Part shown: piece after piece, positions 22,622 through 35,400 of the stretch
Layout: every line of letters begins with the position of its first letter
How positions within the stretch are numbered: the stretch's first letter is position 1
DNA from: Codonopsis lanceolata
Taxonomy: Eukaryota > Streptophyta > Magnoliopsida > Asterales > Campanulaceae
Assembly: GCA_013146195.2 (NCBI GenBank)
Contig: CM028379.1
Span: 162,904,437 to 162,968,436, forward strand
DNA: 64,000 nt
Reading direction: 5' to 3'
Position numbers and translations under genes: made by a program
The notes under the pieces: model-generated
Databases searched by the model: none
Told to the model about the DNA's origin: nothing
Seen by the model: the letters and a program-made list of their open reading frames with translations, nothing else

Positions 22622-24062
22622 TAGAGGTGGCAATTTTTGTCCGCGCCCATTTGCCCGCCCAGACCGCCCAATAAATAATGGGTATGGGCACACCCAAAAT
22701 TTTAAGTGGGCACAAATGGACATGTTCATTTGGGCACATTAATTATGATGGGCTAAATGGGCACCCACTTGAACATCTATACTAAAACTCATTCTCTTGC
22801 TCTTTTAATTTTGTTTTATCAATTACATACATAATTATAAAATACTTAAGATTAATAATGACGTTTAACATAATTAATATATCTATATTATACACCCATC
22901 CTTCCAACCTCCACCCCCCTCAAAGCGCGCCCCCTCCCTAAAACTCATCCTCAGAACTATCAGCACTACTACTAAATCCATCATCTGATTCAATTTCTTC
23001 TTCAATGTAGAGTTCATATGCGTGGATATTTACTAAAATATCCTTGTCAAGGAACTTCCTAGTTAATCTGAGAGCTCTGCTTGAGGGGTCATCAATATCT
23101 TCTTCAATTTTGAAAGGGAAGGATTCCAGGGTCATTATAGCTTAAGTCAATAATTAAATAAACAAAAAAAAGTGAAAATTAATTACCTTGTGCAATTGAA
23201 AGACCCGAACTGTAAGTGCTCGTTTGTTACAACTTATTTGGAGTGGCTTTTGGTTTTGAAAAATCATATTTAGAGTGTTTGTTTCAGCTTATAAGCCAAA
23301 AGACAATAAGTAAGGTACATTACCCTTTATGCATTGAAAAGTCAAAGCCAAAAAGTCAAAATTTTAAGTTTTTTTTTAAAAAAAAAAACATGAAGACAAC
23401 TATTCATTAATAAATAATTGATTATCCTCCTTTCATCCTTTTATGAAATATACATAAAAATATGAATACTAATTGTCAAGTTTTTTTAACAAATAATTAT
23501 AACAACTCATAAGCAGCTTTTCAACAGCTGTAACAAATAGTCTATCATGCAATCAGCCAATCAACCACAAGTCATTCAGCCATCAGCTTAAGCTATCAGC
23601 CATAAGTTATAAGCCATCAGCTACAATAAACGAGTCCTAAGTCAAAAATAAATTAAATTATATTCTCTCTTAGTTTTCAAATAATTGTCATCTTTTTTTC
23701 TTTTTTGCAGATTGATGTAACATATGCTATTAGTGTGTATAAGAAATTGCTATTTTTTTATGGATTTTGTATACTATGTATGGTTAGTTGTATATTTTCA
23801 AGTAATTTTCAGGTTGCAACCATTAATATGTATGGTTAGTTGTAAATTTTGAGTAATTTTTTGTAGATGGAAATTATTTTTTGTAATTTTTGTAGCTATT
23901 TGATAATTGTATGGTAATGAGTAAATGAGCGCCCATGCCCATTTAGTGCCTGCCCATATATGCCCATGTTATTAAATGTGCACTTACTTGCCCGCCCATT
24001 TGAACCCGTCGCCCATTTGGGACCGCCCACGCCCGCCCATGCCCACCCATTTGCCACCTCTA
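22622..24062. mobile_element. hAT element, non-autonomous, 1441 bp
   Basis: The terminal repeats are TAGAGGTGGCAA and TTGCCACCTCTA. The flanking 8-mers are GGTATTAC (22614-22621) and GGTATTAT (24063-24070), 7 of 8 identical, as expected for hAT. Both subterminal zones are rich in GCCCATTTGCCCGCCC-like motifs in inverted orientation. A minus-strand frame of 65 codons at 22938-23135, ending in an acidic/serine tail (SDDGFSSSADSSEDEF), could be a leftover or captured coding end, but it is not recognisable as the hAT dimerisation domain. A Tourist MITE is nested at 23216. Confidence 0.88.
23216..23637 (+). mobile_element. Tourist-type MITE, copy A
   Basis: 422 bp flanked by TAA (23213-23215 and 23638-23640). 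The ends are GTGCTCGTTTGTTAC and the complement of GGACTCGTTTATTG. The interior is rich in AAGCCAAAAG and CAGCTTATAAGC motifs that can pair across the element. The element at 57766-58192 belongs to the same family in the opposite direction. Nested within the hAT element, so younger than it. Confidence 0.85.
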
Positions 24063-24070
24063 GGTATTAT

Positions 24071-24559
24071 ATTTATGAGTGGTAACTAATAATAAAATTA
24101 TTAGGATAACTCAATTCATGAATAGTTGAACCGAGCTTATGAATTCAATATTTTGTCTATCCTAGTGTCCTAAATCTTAATGATTTTAACGAATTAAGTA
24201 TTGGGAGCTTGTTCTAGTTTGTTTGATTAAAAAGATTCAATTGGAAAGTTTATTTCAATTGATTATGCTTAAGGGACATTTTAGGTTAACAGAGCTTGTT
24301 GTTAATTTAAGGGTAGAAATTTTAGGATTGGGTATAAAGAAGAGACATTGCATTGATCTTGATTTAATTGGTAACAGGGGATATTTGAACTGTGAATTGG
24401 AGCCTTTCTTATATATTGAAATCCAACTTTTGCTATTTTGTTTTTTGTTGATTCTCGCTTTGAATTAGTGATTTAATTAGTTTAATTGAAGCCAAGCCCC
24501 CCCATCTTTCATTCACAAAATAATTAATACTAGAGGCACATATAAAGCCATTCACCACA
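24071..24559. other. spacer, no gene recognised
   Basis: AT-rich. An 81-codon frame at 24223-24468 has no recognisable motif. Confidence 0.4.
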
Positions 24560-25291
24560 TTTTTGGCGTGATCAGTAATAAAATGTTATATTTTTAATCT
24601 AATGACTTTTAAAACCAAAATCAATTTATAACCAATATGAAATACATCTCTACTAGTATTACCAATAGAAAATATGTATCTTACATTGGTTATAAATTGA
24701 TATTAGTTTTGAAAGTATTTTGATAAAAGATTTCTACTTTTATCACCATAAAATAGATGTATTTTACATTGTTTATAAATAAATGTTAGTTTTAAAAGTC
24801 TTATATTAAAGACTTCTACTCTTATTATCAATACAAGACATATATCTCACATTGTTTAAAAATAAATGTTGTTTAAAAAGTTTTAAGATTAAAGACTTTT
24901 TGTTACAAATAGAATAGATACATGTATCTCACATTGGTTACAATGCATTCTACTATTATTATCAATAGAAAAAATGTATCCCACATTGGTTAGAAATTAA
25001 TGTTAATTTTAAAAATACTATTATTACAAATAGAATATATATATCATACATTTGGTAGAGGGTAATGTTGGTTTCCAAATTCTTTAGATATAAGACTTTT
25101 ACCATTATTACCAATGAAAGATGCATATCTCACATTGATTAGAAAGTGATGTTGATTTTAATTTTAGATAATTTTTTTTTATTATTATTAATATAAGATA
25201 TATCTTACATTGATTAAAAAATGATATTAGTTTTAAAAGTGTTTAGATAAAAGATTTTTAGTTTTATCATCAATATAATAGAAGAGATATA

Positions 25292-26903
25292 TCTATATAT
25301 ATAATGACAAATGTATATTTCTCCCTCCAAAATCACACTTTTGAATTTTTGACTTTTGAGTTACCATTTCACTATTTCTTTCTCCTATCATCCCTCTTCT
25401 GGTGGTATTTCTCTTTCTCTTTCCTGTATTCTCCATATTTTCTTTATCATCACCACCATCTCCTCTCTTTAATTATGTTTAAATATTTTTCTCTTTTTAA
25501 ACAAAAAAAAAATAGTAACTAAAAAAAATAGTTTCAGAGTCAAGAAGACAAAAATATAAGAGGTTAGTAAAATAAAAATAATTTATGGAACAAACCACTA
25601 TAAAAATATAAGTTACATAATCAACAAAACAAAAAATCTCTATATATATAATGGCAAAGGTATATTTCTCCCTCCAAAATTACACTTTTGAATTTTTGAT
25701 TTTTGAGTTACCATTCCACTATTTCTTTCTCCTATCATCCCTCTTCTGGTGGTATTTCTCTTTCTCTCTCCTGTCTTCTCCATATTTTCTCTATCATCAC
25801 CACCATCTCCTCTTTTTTAATTATGTTTAAATATTTTTATCTCTTTAAACAAAAAAAAAAATAGTAACTAAAAAAAAGTTTCGGAGTCAAGAAGACAAAA
25901 ATATAAGAGGTTAGTAAAATAAAAATAATTTATGGAACAAGCCACTATAAAAATATAAGTTATAGAATCAACAAAACAAAAAATAATTTAATGCAGAAGT
26001 TAGTAAAATAAAATAATTTACGGAACAAAAGTTTTAAAAAATTCTTATAAAAAAAGTAAAACAAAAATATGTTAGTAAAATAAAAATATTTGATGGAACA
26101 AAAATAATAGTTACGGAGTCAATAAAACAAAAAATAATTTAAACTGGGGTTACTAAAATAATTTTAGTTATTTTTATTTTAGCTTATTTTCTTATCAGAA
26201 ATTTATTTATTCATAAAATATAAATATAATTTAATAAAAGTAATCATTCAAAATTAAGAACTTATTTGAGTTCATATTTTATTTTCAGGGCGGAAAAAAT
26301 TCAAGTTTGTTCGAAAACATTAATTCTACATAGTTTTTGAATATTATAAAGTGTTCAGGGTTGTCAGGTCATGAATTGACACTTAAAATTAGTGCTCTAG
26401 TAATGCTATTGAGAAACATTGACCATACTGCAGGGTTGTGCAATTGAACATGACTAAGCATCATAAATCTTGAGGCTCATATTTTTTAAACAAAATTTTT
26501 GAAAGGAAGCATTGTTGGAAAAAAAGTTTTTATCCTAAAATTGTCATTAACACTATCCAATGTAAGATTGTCTTTCATGTTCCAAATAAGACAATTATCA
26601 TTGCTGGTATCACATATAATAACAATTAACAAGTGTCAAAGTCAATAATTACATCTAGCCATAGGCCTCTTTTTAAAAAAATTAGATATTGATACGCAGT
26701 GAAAATGAAAAATCAACTAATAAGATAACAAATGTGGTGTATAAGGATTTTTTTTAGAGTTGATAATAATTAGTGATATACTTATGTGTAATTGTAAATC
26801 AACTGATTATTCTTATTTTATCCTTTAAGATTTTTTATTCTCTTTATTTTTTTATGTACGATTTAGTTGACGTGCGTTTAACGCACCGGGTTAAAAAAAC
26901 TAG
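25292..26903 (+). mobile_element. Helitron, with duplicated 5' end
   Basis: The 5' end is TCTATATATATAATG after an A (25291). The 3' end is the hairpin GTGCGTTTAACGCAC (26872-26886, 7-bp stem) followed 14 bases later by CTAG (26900-26903) and a T. TC start, CTRR end, a hairpin about 15 bases before the end and insertion between A and T are the Helitron hallmarks. A second 5' end occurs in tandem at 25639; the first 345 bases are repeated almost exactly, so the outer copy lacks its 3' part. No Rep/helicase frame, hence non-autonomous. Confidence 0.85.
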
Positions 26904-27447
26904 TTATTTATAAATAGATGTTGGTTATAAGTTTTTTTTAGATAAAAGACTTCTACTGTTATTACGAAATAAGGATACGTATCCCACATTGGTTAGAAAA
27001 TGATTTTGATTTGAAAAGTCGATCATTATTAATAATAGAAAAGAAGTATTTCACATTGGTTAGAAAAGTTATATTTGTTAAAAAACTTTTTAAATGATGG
27101 ATCTCACATTTGTTACAAAGAAATATATCTCACATTATTTAAAAATAAGTATTGGTTATAAAAGTCATTAGATAAATGAATATTTATATTTTTATCAATA
27201 GAAAATATGTATCTCACATTGTTTAGAAATGAATGTTGGTTAAAAAGTCTTTTATCTACTATTATTATTACTAATATAAAATATGTATACCAAATGGTTA
27301 AAATGTGGTGTTGGTTTTAAAAGTCTTTAGATAAATGATTTAAACTTTAATTACCAATAAAAATATAAAATAAGTATTCCACATTGTTTAAAAATGAATT
27401 ATGATTTTAAAAGTTTTTAACCAAAAAACTTATAATATTATTATCAA

Positions 27448-28500
27448 ATGACAAAAACTTGTGTAGGACGGTCTTACGGATCCTATATCTGTAAGACGAA
27501 ACCCAATTTAGGAATTCACAGGTTAATAACTAAACATGCTAATAAAAGTCACAATAACAAGTTAGCCGAGATGGTGAAAGTCGAACGCCTTCCCCAACCA
27601 CATTATTAAGTTTTAATGAAAAGTTCATCTATTTGCTCCGGTGCCCCTGCACTTTCAATATTTGCCGCCAAAATTCTTATGTTTTTCATGCCTTGCAGTT
27701 TAATCATTTGTTAGCTCCGTTAGCCATTCGTTAGCATCAATTGACTTGGGATACTTGACGGACCCTAACGGACTTTGATGAAATTCTAAATGCCACATTT
27801 AAAGCCAAACGTAACACATTGAAAAAATAAAAGTGACACATTTTAAAGTTAAAAGTGACACTATAAAGGGAAATTTATTATAATTCTCATTAAAATACAA
27901 AGTAACACTCTTAAAAGTTATAGTTAATACTAAAAAGTGACACATTTAATACTAAAAAGTGTCACTTAAAAACTAATGGTGACTGTTAAAAGTGACACAT
28001 TTAATACTGAAACGCGATACTTTTAAGATCAATAATGACAATTTTTAGTTATAATGCAAAATGACACTTGTAGGGTCAAAAGTAACACATTTAATGCTAA
28101 AAAATGATGCTTTTAATGTTATAAAGTAACACTTTAATGTCAAACGTAATGATTTTCATTTATAAAAAAATGTGATACTTTTCAATGTAAAAGTAACACA
28201 TTTAAGACTAAAAGTGACACATTTAATCCCAAAAGGTAACACTTTTTTAGGGAGAAAATTGTAATTTTCATTAAAATGCAAAGTGACACTTCTGATGCCA
28301 AAAGTGACACATTTTATACTACAAAGTGATACTGTTAATAATAAAAAAAATGACACTCTGTATATATAAACATGAGGGGTGGCGCTATAATTTTCAAAAA
28401 CTATGAGGTTGCATTGAGATTTCTGAATTTTGTTCCATTTAACCTGGATATATGAGAGTTACGGATAAGGATCCGTAAAACCGTCTTACATGAGACCACC
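27448..28500. mobile_element. Mutator-type (MULE-like) element with a GTGACAC array
   Basis: The ends carry GTAGGACGGTCTTACGGATCC and the inverted GGATCCGTAAAACCGTCTTAC. The flanks TATTATCAA (27439-27447) and TCTTATCAA (28501-28509) match at 8 of 9, and a 9-bp duplication suggests the Mutator superfamily. The 1053-bp interior is mostly variants of AAAAGTGACACATTTAATGC. The array copy at 44640-46330 reads straight through this site, confirming insertion. Non-coding. Confidence 0.75.
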
Positions 28501-28765
28501 TCTTATCAAGTTAGATGTAATTTTAAAAGTCTTTAGATAAAATATTTTTACTATTATGGCTAATACAAAATATGTATCTCGCGTTAGTTAGAAGCTTATA
28601 TTAATTTTAAAATTATTTAATATTAGTAACAATATAATTTTTTTTTATTATAACAATGAAATAAATTAACAATCTAATTATAATTACTAGAAGTTGTATT
28701 ATTATTACAATATATATATATATATATATATACCAAATTATACTTGTGCATAGCAAGGACTAAAT

Positions 28766-29427
28766 AACTAATTTATTTTAATTAGATGTGAATGAAAAAA
28801 AAAAATTGTCACGTGTGATTAAGAGATTTAAATATGATTGCATGAGATCAAATCCACGGTTGCATCAAGATTGAATTGAATATCCAATTATTATTATTTT
28901 TAAAAGTTTTTGAACTTTGAAACGGGGGGGGGGGTTGATTGGATGGCGGATAATTTGAGTTTCACCGATTCAACGTCCGAAACCTGCTCAACCAAATAGG
29001 ATAATTTTCGGAACCGTCCTTTCCTTGCCAGTTGCCACCAAATCATTCCCGAGAGGAAAGATTCAAAGTGAGAGGGACATTATGGTAACTTCGCCAAGCG
29101 ATGATTATAAATTTATAATGTTATTCATAAGAGAAAGCCGATTTTAAAGTCGGTCGCAGTCACAGAAAAGAGAGAAATACCCTCCCTCTAGGTCTTGCTT
29201 AAATACTTGGATTGAAAATAAAAGTACTAAAAAGCCCCAAATATCAATTTTGAAACCACCAAACCCTAGTTTCAGCCGACGACCCTCCTCCTTCCTCAAT
29301 CCTCATTCCTTCCCACAACACGCAAACAACCCAACCTTTCTTGTATTTATTTCTGACTTAACCGTTGGATTTTCACCTCACGCGCCGAGATCTGTTGTTC
29401 GAAACAACCAAAAGCAAAAGCATAAGC
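28766..29427 (+). promoter_or_regulatory. promoter and 5' UTR region of the PHD-finger gene
   Basis: It runs from the end of the repeat array to the start codon. It includes a run of 11 G at 28924-28934, a possible TATA-like TATAAATTTATAATG at about 29107 and a C-rich leader (GACGACCCTCCTCCTTCCTC, 29278-29297). The array element lies only about 660 bases upstream of the ATG. Exact transcription start is not readable. Confidence 0.4.
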
Positions 29428-32400
29428 ATGGTCGTGAATGGCCGGCCTTTGAAGCGAATGAAGAGGAGAGTCACCGCCGACCTTAACGACTTCCTCACGT
29501 TCCCGTCCGGCGATGCTCCGTTGGCCGGGCCCTTCAGGACCAGCGTCAGGGAATTTTTATCCAGACACGCTCTTTTACCCCCACCGTCGTCTCTTTTGCC
29601 TCACTTGCTCACCAGGCAGGTCCTTTTCCGCGTCGGCGACAACCCCAACGAAAACGACGTCGGACCCTCGGTGTGCCTGGACATTGTAGAGGAGGACGTT
29701 CTGAGATCTAGATCTGTCTATTGCGACCAGTGCCGAGTCGTTGGTGAGTTACTTTTTTCACCGAGTCTCTTTACTGCTTTTCCCTTTATGTCAAAGTCAA
29801 ACATGTCTCTTTCCTTTGCTTCCTTAATCCTTACGCCTGCTAGCTGTCTTGGGGCGGGATAATTGGAGCTCCACTCACTCTTTTGTTTTTCTCACTCTCT
29901 TGCCTTTAATTAAAACACTATTATTATTAACAACAATAATACGACTAGTAACAAAACATCAAACTGAATCATTGGTGCCTCGCCAGACGAAGATTCAAAT
30001 CACAATTAAGCTCGCTGCTGTGACTAGAGATGTTAATCCGTCTAGCTGTATCGGTTTCGGTCCCTAATCGGTTGCGGATTAAACGATTTGCTAAAATTGC
30101 ATACACTCTAGGTTCGGGTCACTAACGTTTTACACCTAAACCAAAAAAAAAACTTATATATATAAATTTAAAATTCAAAATAAGTAATTAATGGGCAATG
30201 AGTCAACAATCAACATTCAATGACATACAATCCAAAACAAAATGACTCAAAGTCTTGAGTCATACAACGAGTCAACAACATAAAAAATAAGTGATAAAGT
30301 TCAAAACACAAACAAACTTCAAGACTTCAAGTTTTACTTCTTAAAAACTAAAAAGTACTAATCAAGCATGAAATGATAAGCCCAATATCACCTTAAAAAC
30401 TATAAATTGAACTAAATTCAAATGGACTACAATTTATTACGTAAACAAACTATTGCTAAACACAAACTTTCAAATCAGAGGTCACCTCTCCAAATCAACA
30501 CAAATCGTACGTAATACCCCAGCAAGTTATAAATCACAAAATTAAATGGTCATCACAAAATCACATCCTCTTCATTTTTAGGAATTCTTTAATTAATTAG
30601 GGCTCAATTACATTTACACAAATTAATTAGTTAGGGCTCAATTACTTACCACTGTTACCAGTTTGAAAGGGGCAAACCGAACGGCGAACTCACTCACTGG
30701 ACGAGTGACGACGATCGACGGCGAAGGCGACTGGAACGGAGTCGACGATGACAGGAATCGCCGAATCAGGGAGACATGGATGAGTCACGAGTGACGACGG
30801 CAAAGGTGACTACCGGAGTGCCGACTGGTCTGAGACTCGTCTATGGCGGCTTGGTCTTGGACCTTGTTTGGCCGTTGGTGTCTCTACTCTCTGTGTGAGA
30901 CCGTGACTCTGGGAGGAAGACCGAAAGTCGAAAATAACGCAAATAGGACTTGAGGTTAGGTTATGAGTCTTACGAGGCAACAACGGCAAACATTTATTTT
31001 TAAAAATAGTTCAAACCGGAAACCGGCGACCCAACCCGCAACAATGCGTGAACCTACAGCTCCAACCCGTTTAGCCGGGGAACTAAACGGTATGTGATTT
31101 TCCAAACCTAAACCTGAAAAAACCCGCTTTAATAGGTTCAAACCTATGGTTCTCGGCCCTATTAACATCTCTAGACATTATTATTTTAGAGGCACTCCAT
31201 CAATTAAAGGATAAGGAAACGGAAAAGTTTGGTTGGAGGTGGGCCCTTTTGTTAATTAGCCTCCACAAAAGTGTCCAAGGTTCCAATCCCGTTACCATCG
31301 GCGTCACACATATCTATCAAAAAAATAATAATACCCAAGAGCACTTGCAACAAAGGATCAATGGGGAGCAAAGTGGTATTCTCCCTAACAATTAGTATCG
31401 CTTGGTTGTTAAAATTGGAAAAGGCAAGCATATATTGCTACTGGGCAGATCTTAGAGGAGCGCTCAGCAAGTTCTCGTGCCTCGTGGTCAAAAAGACATT
31501 CTTTTTCTCCGATTTGTGCCCTGCCACCATTGAAAGGGTTTTTTTTGTTAGTCCCTCAATTTGTCACCACCTATTTTTTCAATTTAAATAATTGTTTTTA
31601 TGTTGACAAAAATACCCCTACTAGCATTCTATCTCATTTTCATAACCTTCCTCATTACCTCTGGACATTCATCATTATTAAATCATTGCTGGTAATGAAC
31701 CTCTTTAACAGCAGCTGCTACTGTTAATTTTTGCTGTTACTTTTCAACTTCGGCATTAGTGTTTTTGAATCAAGTACCGTGGACAAACCAAGTGTCGTCT
31801 TCATTGGCGAATTGGTTGCAATAGATTTAATACTGACAAACAAAAAAAGAAAATAGAGAACTCAAAATTGATGAATCTGCTCCTTCTTGGAATCTGCAAC
31901 AACATCCCCATGTTAATAGCCTGAACAGCACCAGAACAGCACCACCGCTATCACCACCGGTCCCCAATCGTCATATCTTCAAATCTCTCTCATCTAATTG
32001 ATACTATTCAAGGTAGCGTCTCCTTTTTTGACGCCTGTTAATAATACTTATACTTTACTTATCAAAAAAAAAATTACGATTACTTATAAAAAAATGATGT
32101 GCTGTTAAAATATAAAAGGAATTGTGTTATTGTATGAAAGAAAAAAGAGATGAATGGAGCCGGAACTGGGAAAACGATGTCATACGAAGCTTCCGAGTGT
32201 GGCCAAACATGATGGTTAATCGATCTCAATTTAAAACCCCAGAAATTAGTAAGAGTTTACTGATGATAAAGCATGCCTACAAAGTCAAACTTTGTCAAAT
32301 TTGTCCTCACCATCTTCTTTGTTGCTGTGGATTCGTTTGAGATTGATTTGTGCATATAGTGGAAGGGGATTTGACCTAGAGAGATCAAAAGGGGTTGAGG

Positions 32401-35400
32401 AGGTTTTCGGTATTGCTATTGAGGACTCGGTGGTGGGCGATGGTTGAACTGACTGTGACCATGACACAAAATATGGTGGTTGCAGCAGCCGTGACAACTA
32501 CCAAGTACTAACGGAAAATAAAGAGATGAAGGAGGATGAGAAGAGGGGGGGTGATAGATTGTGTTTGTATGGTTTTGATTGGATCATTTTGTATAATTTT
32601 CTTTTCTTTTTTCTTTCCTTGTGAAGGCCATGTTTGGTTGGAAAATTCCTATGGCTGAAAATAAAATAAATCCTTATAAAAGGGGATTTTTGGAATATTA
32701 GAAAATTAAGATAATGCAATAGTAATGGGACAAAGGGGTGAACTGACCAAGAAACACAATAAGTGAGGCATAGCGAATAAAAAAACATAATTGGGACCAA
32801 ACGAATATAAAATGATGGATGGAGCCTGGAGGGACCAAAATAATATTTGAATCTATCCAATTCTATTAACGTCGAAAATGCTTTTGTCATTATTAAACAT
32901 GTACTCCAAGCTTTACCCTTTGCTCTTTGGTCTATTGTCCCACTCTTTCCTAAAAAACAGCTCTGCAAATATTACGTAGTCCTACATGGTTTTATCTTGT
33001 CTGATTGTGGTTTCTTATTCCCTCTCTCTCTCTCTCTCTTTTTATTTTTATTTTTTACTCGGACTTATGGTGTGTCAATTAGTTGGGTTTTCTTGTTTTA
33101 GTGAAATTTTGATCTTCTTTTTTTAGTGTTTCAATTGAATTTTTGTTTTTATTTTTCCTGTCATTTGCTTGAGATAGCCGGATCTACTGTGTTGTTAGTT
33201 ATACTGAAGGCATGTAGCCCTGCCTCAGTACAACTTGCATTTTTACAAGTTGCAAATTTCAACTTAGTACTTCAAGGAATAAACTAGGATATAAGGTGTC
33301 TCCCTGCTTTAGCTGAAAGAAGTGAACAGCAAGAGAGTTGAGATGCAGTGCTTTATGCCTGGCTATACTGAGCCTCGGCTCCTATTTCCCTGATCTCCCT
33401 GTGGATGGACTAAGAAAGTCAAAATCATTTCTATGATAAGAATTGCTTAACAAATAACAATGATTCGTCTTTTGGACCTCTGATCACTTTTTGGTGCTAC
33501 GACCTTTTTGATTATAGAATTTGAGTGAACATTTACCTTTACTAGTACTGGACCAGTACAAACTACGGAGTAGGTTTAGGTGGCAGTTGCAGGGGGCTAG
33601 GTCAACGTACCATTATTCGATACTACAATAATCTATGGACTGCTCGTCGGATTTCTGCCTAATTTTCTAATCTACAGTAAACCCCATTAATAGGTAGCTG
33701 CGAAGATTTGCTAGATAGTTGTTTGGTTGAGTTTTGGCTTTTCTTCTGATCCTTGACCTGGAATAGAAGACCTTGGCAAGTTTGCGGTTGAGATCAGTAT
33801 ATATATTATCTGGTTGAAAAAATGAGAACGAAAGGGTAGTTCCCTATCAAAAGCATTAGGTCTAGATCCTATGAAATGAACAGGTCCCCCTCTTAGTCAG
33901 TATAACTAGTCGCAGAAGAAATGCTTTCGTGCCTTTACTATAATATAGTACCCTTTCATCTGCCAAGGTATGAAAGTCTCAATCTCTTTTGATTAGCTTA
34001 GGTTCAGGATCACCCAGGTAAGAAATATGTGGATCTTTCTTTTGGCTCTTGATTAGTCTGTAATTATCTTAAGGGATGAAAGATGTCATTTGACCCTATA
34101 ACCTATTAAAGCTTTCTTGTTTTAAACCTACTTTAATAGAGTAAAAAACACTAATGTTAGTATTCCGGAGAAATTAATATGCCTCGAGTATTTTAAGTAG
34201 CTAATTAATACTCCCTCCGTCCCAAAATAAATGTCGTTTTAGAAATTTGTACACAGATTAAGGAGTCTTATAAAAAGATTGTCCTATCCTTATTTAAGTG
34301 CAATTAATTGATTATTGTTGATAAGATGCATGATTATCTTACTCTTTCCTCTTAACATCCCTTTTTAAATACTTTTTCTCAAAGTTTGAACAACACATTT
34401 AATTAGAGAGTAATTAATAAGGGTAATTTTGGCAAAATGTTAATAAAATTTTCTTGAAACCCTATAACATTATTTATTTTGCGACATTTTTTTTTCTCTA
34501 AAGTGTCATTCAAATGGTAAGTGAACACAAATGATAAGAAACATTAATTAACTGAGAACAGGGAAATATAATTGTCCTGGGTTTCTTCCATCTTTCACTC
34601 CTCATTATAAGAGCTAGCTCATATTGTTTCTTCTTCTTTTTTTTTCTTTCTACTTACTGAAAATAGTGGAGGAATGTTTGTTTAAATCTTCTTGTCTGGT
34701 TAATTGTTTAAGGTTGGAGTGGGAACCCAGTATGCACCAAGCGCTATCACTTCATAGTAAAGGCAGATGGTGGTTCCATTAGCGGATATAACAAGTCTTG
34801 TGCTGAATGTGGTGAAGACCTCCATTTGTCCGAGTCCAGGTGTGTTGATGCCGTTTCAAATTTTCTCCTTTGTATTGTTGTTTCATTGGTTTATGGAAAA
34901 AAGTACAACCGGTACTCCTCTTAATACCATGCTATTTTATCATTACATGTTCCTTTTTTTGTTGGCGGTTTCTGGTTAGCATAAAGTTTGTCTTAGATTC
35001 TGTTTTCTCATGTATCCTGATTGTAGTAAGTTCGGGGGAGTTGTAGTTACTGCCTTATAATTTTCTCTCCAGGGTGAGGAAGAGGGAGTTGGTGTTCCAG
35101 GATGAGTGGTAGGGGTTCGTTCCCTGATTCAGTGGATGATGGGGAAATAACGTGGATGAATATTACTTCCATTGCAATAGGGAGTGGGAGTCCCAGGATG
35201 AGTGGTAGGTGTCTTATTTATTTCACTTCCTTTTGTGCAGGTGCAAGTCATGCAACCATGTGATGACTACTGAAGATATTGAGGATTGGATGTATCACCA
35301 GTTGGAAGATACCAGCCATCTTTTACATGGTGTTATCCATGCAAATGGGTATGGTCACCTTCTCAGAGTTAACGGCAGAGAAGGTGGTTCTAGAGTGCTT

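Larger units (their letters stand above)
24560..28765. repeat. minisatellite-like array element, copy 1 (interrupted)
   Basis: A run of degenerate units of roughly 70-85 bp carrying ATGTATCTCACATTGGTTAG, then AAATGATGTTGATTTTAAAA, GATAAAAGACTTCTAC and TATTATTACCAATAGAAGAG. The first unit(s) are inverted relative to the rest. It ends in a (TA)n tract (28710-28732) and a decayed hairpin plus CTAAATAACTAA. Two insertions split it: a Helitron (25292-26903) and a Mutator-type element (27448-28500). The remaining pieces align in order with copy 3 at 44640-46330. Non-coding. Confidence 0.75.

Noticed and set aside
22938..23135. Possible hAT transposase C-terminus
   Set aside because: The acidic/serine tail does not show the hAT dimerisation motif; left only as a note on the element.
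29365..29427. Upstream in-frame ATG of the PHD gene
   Set aside because: The extra 21 residues are not like the family, while MVVNGRPLKR at 29428 is the conserved start.
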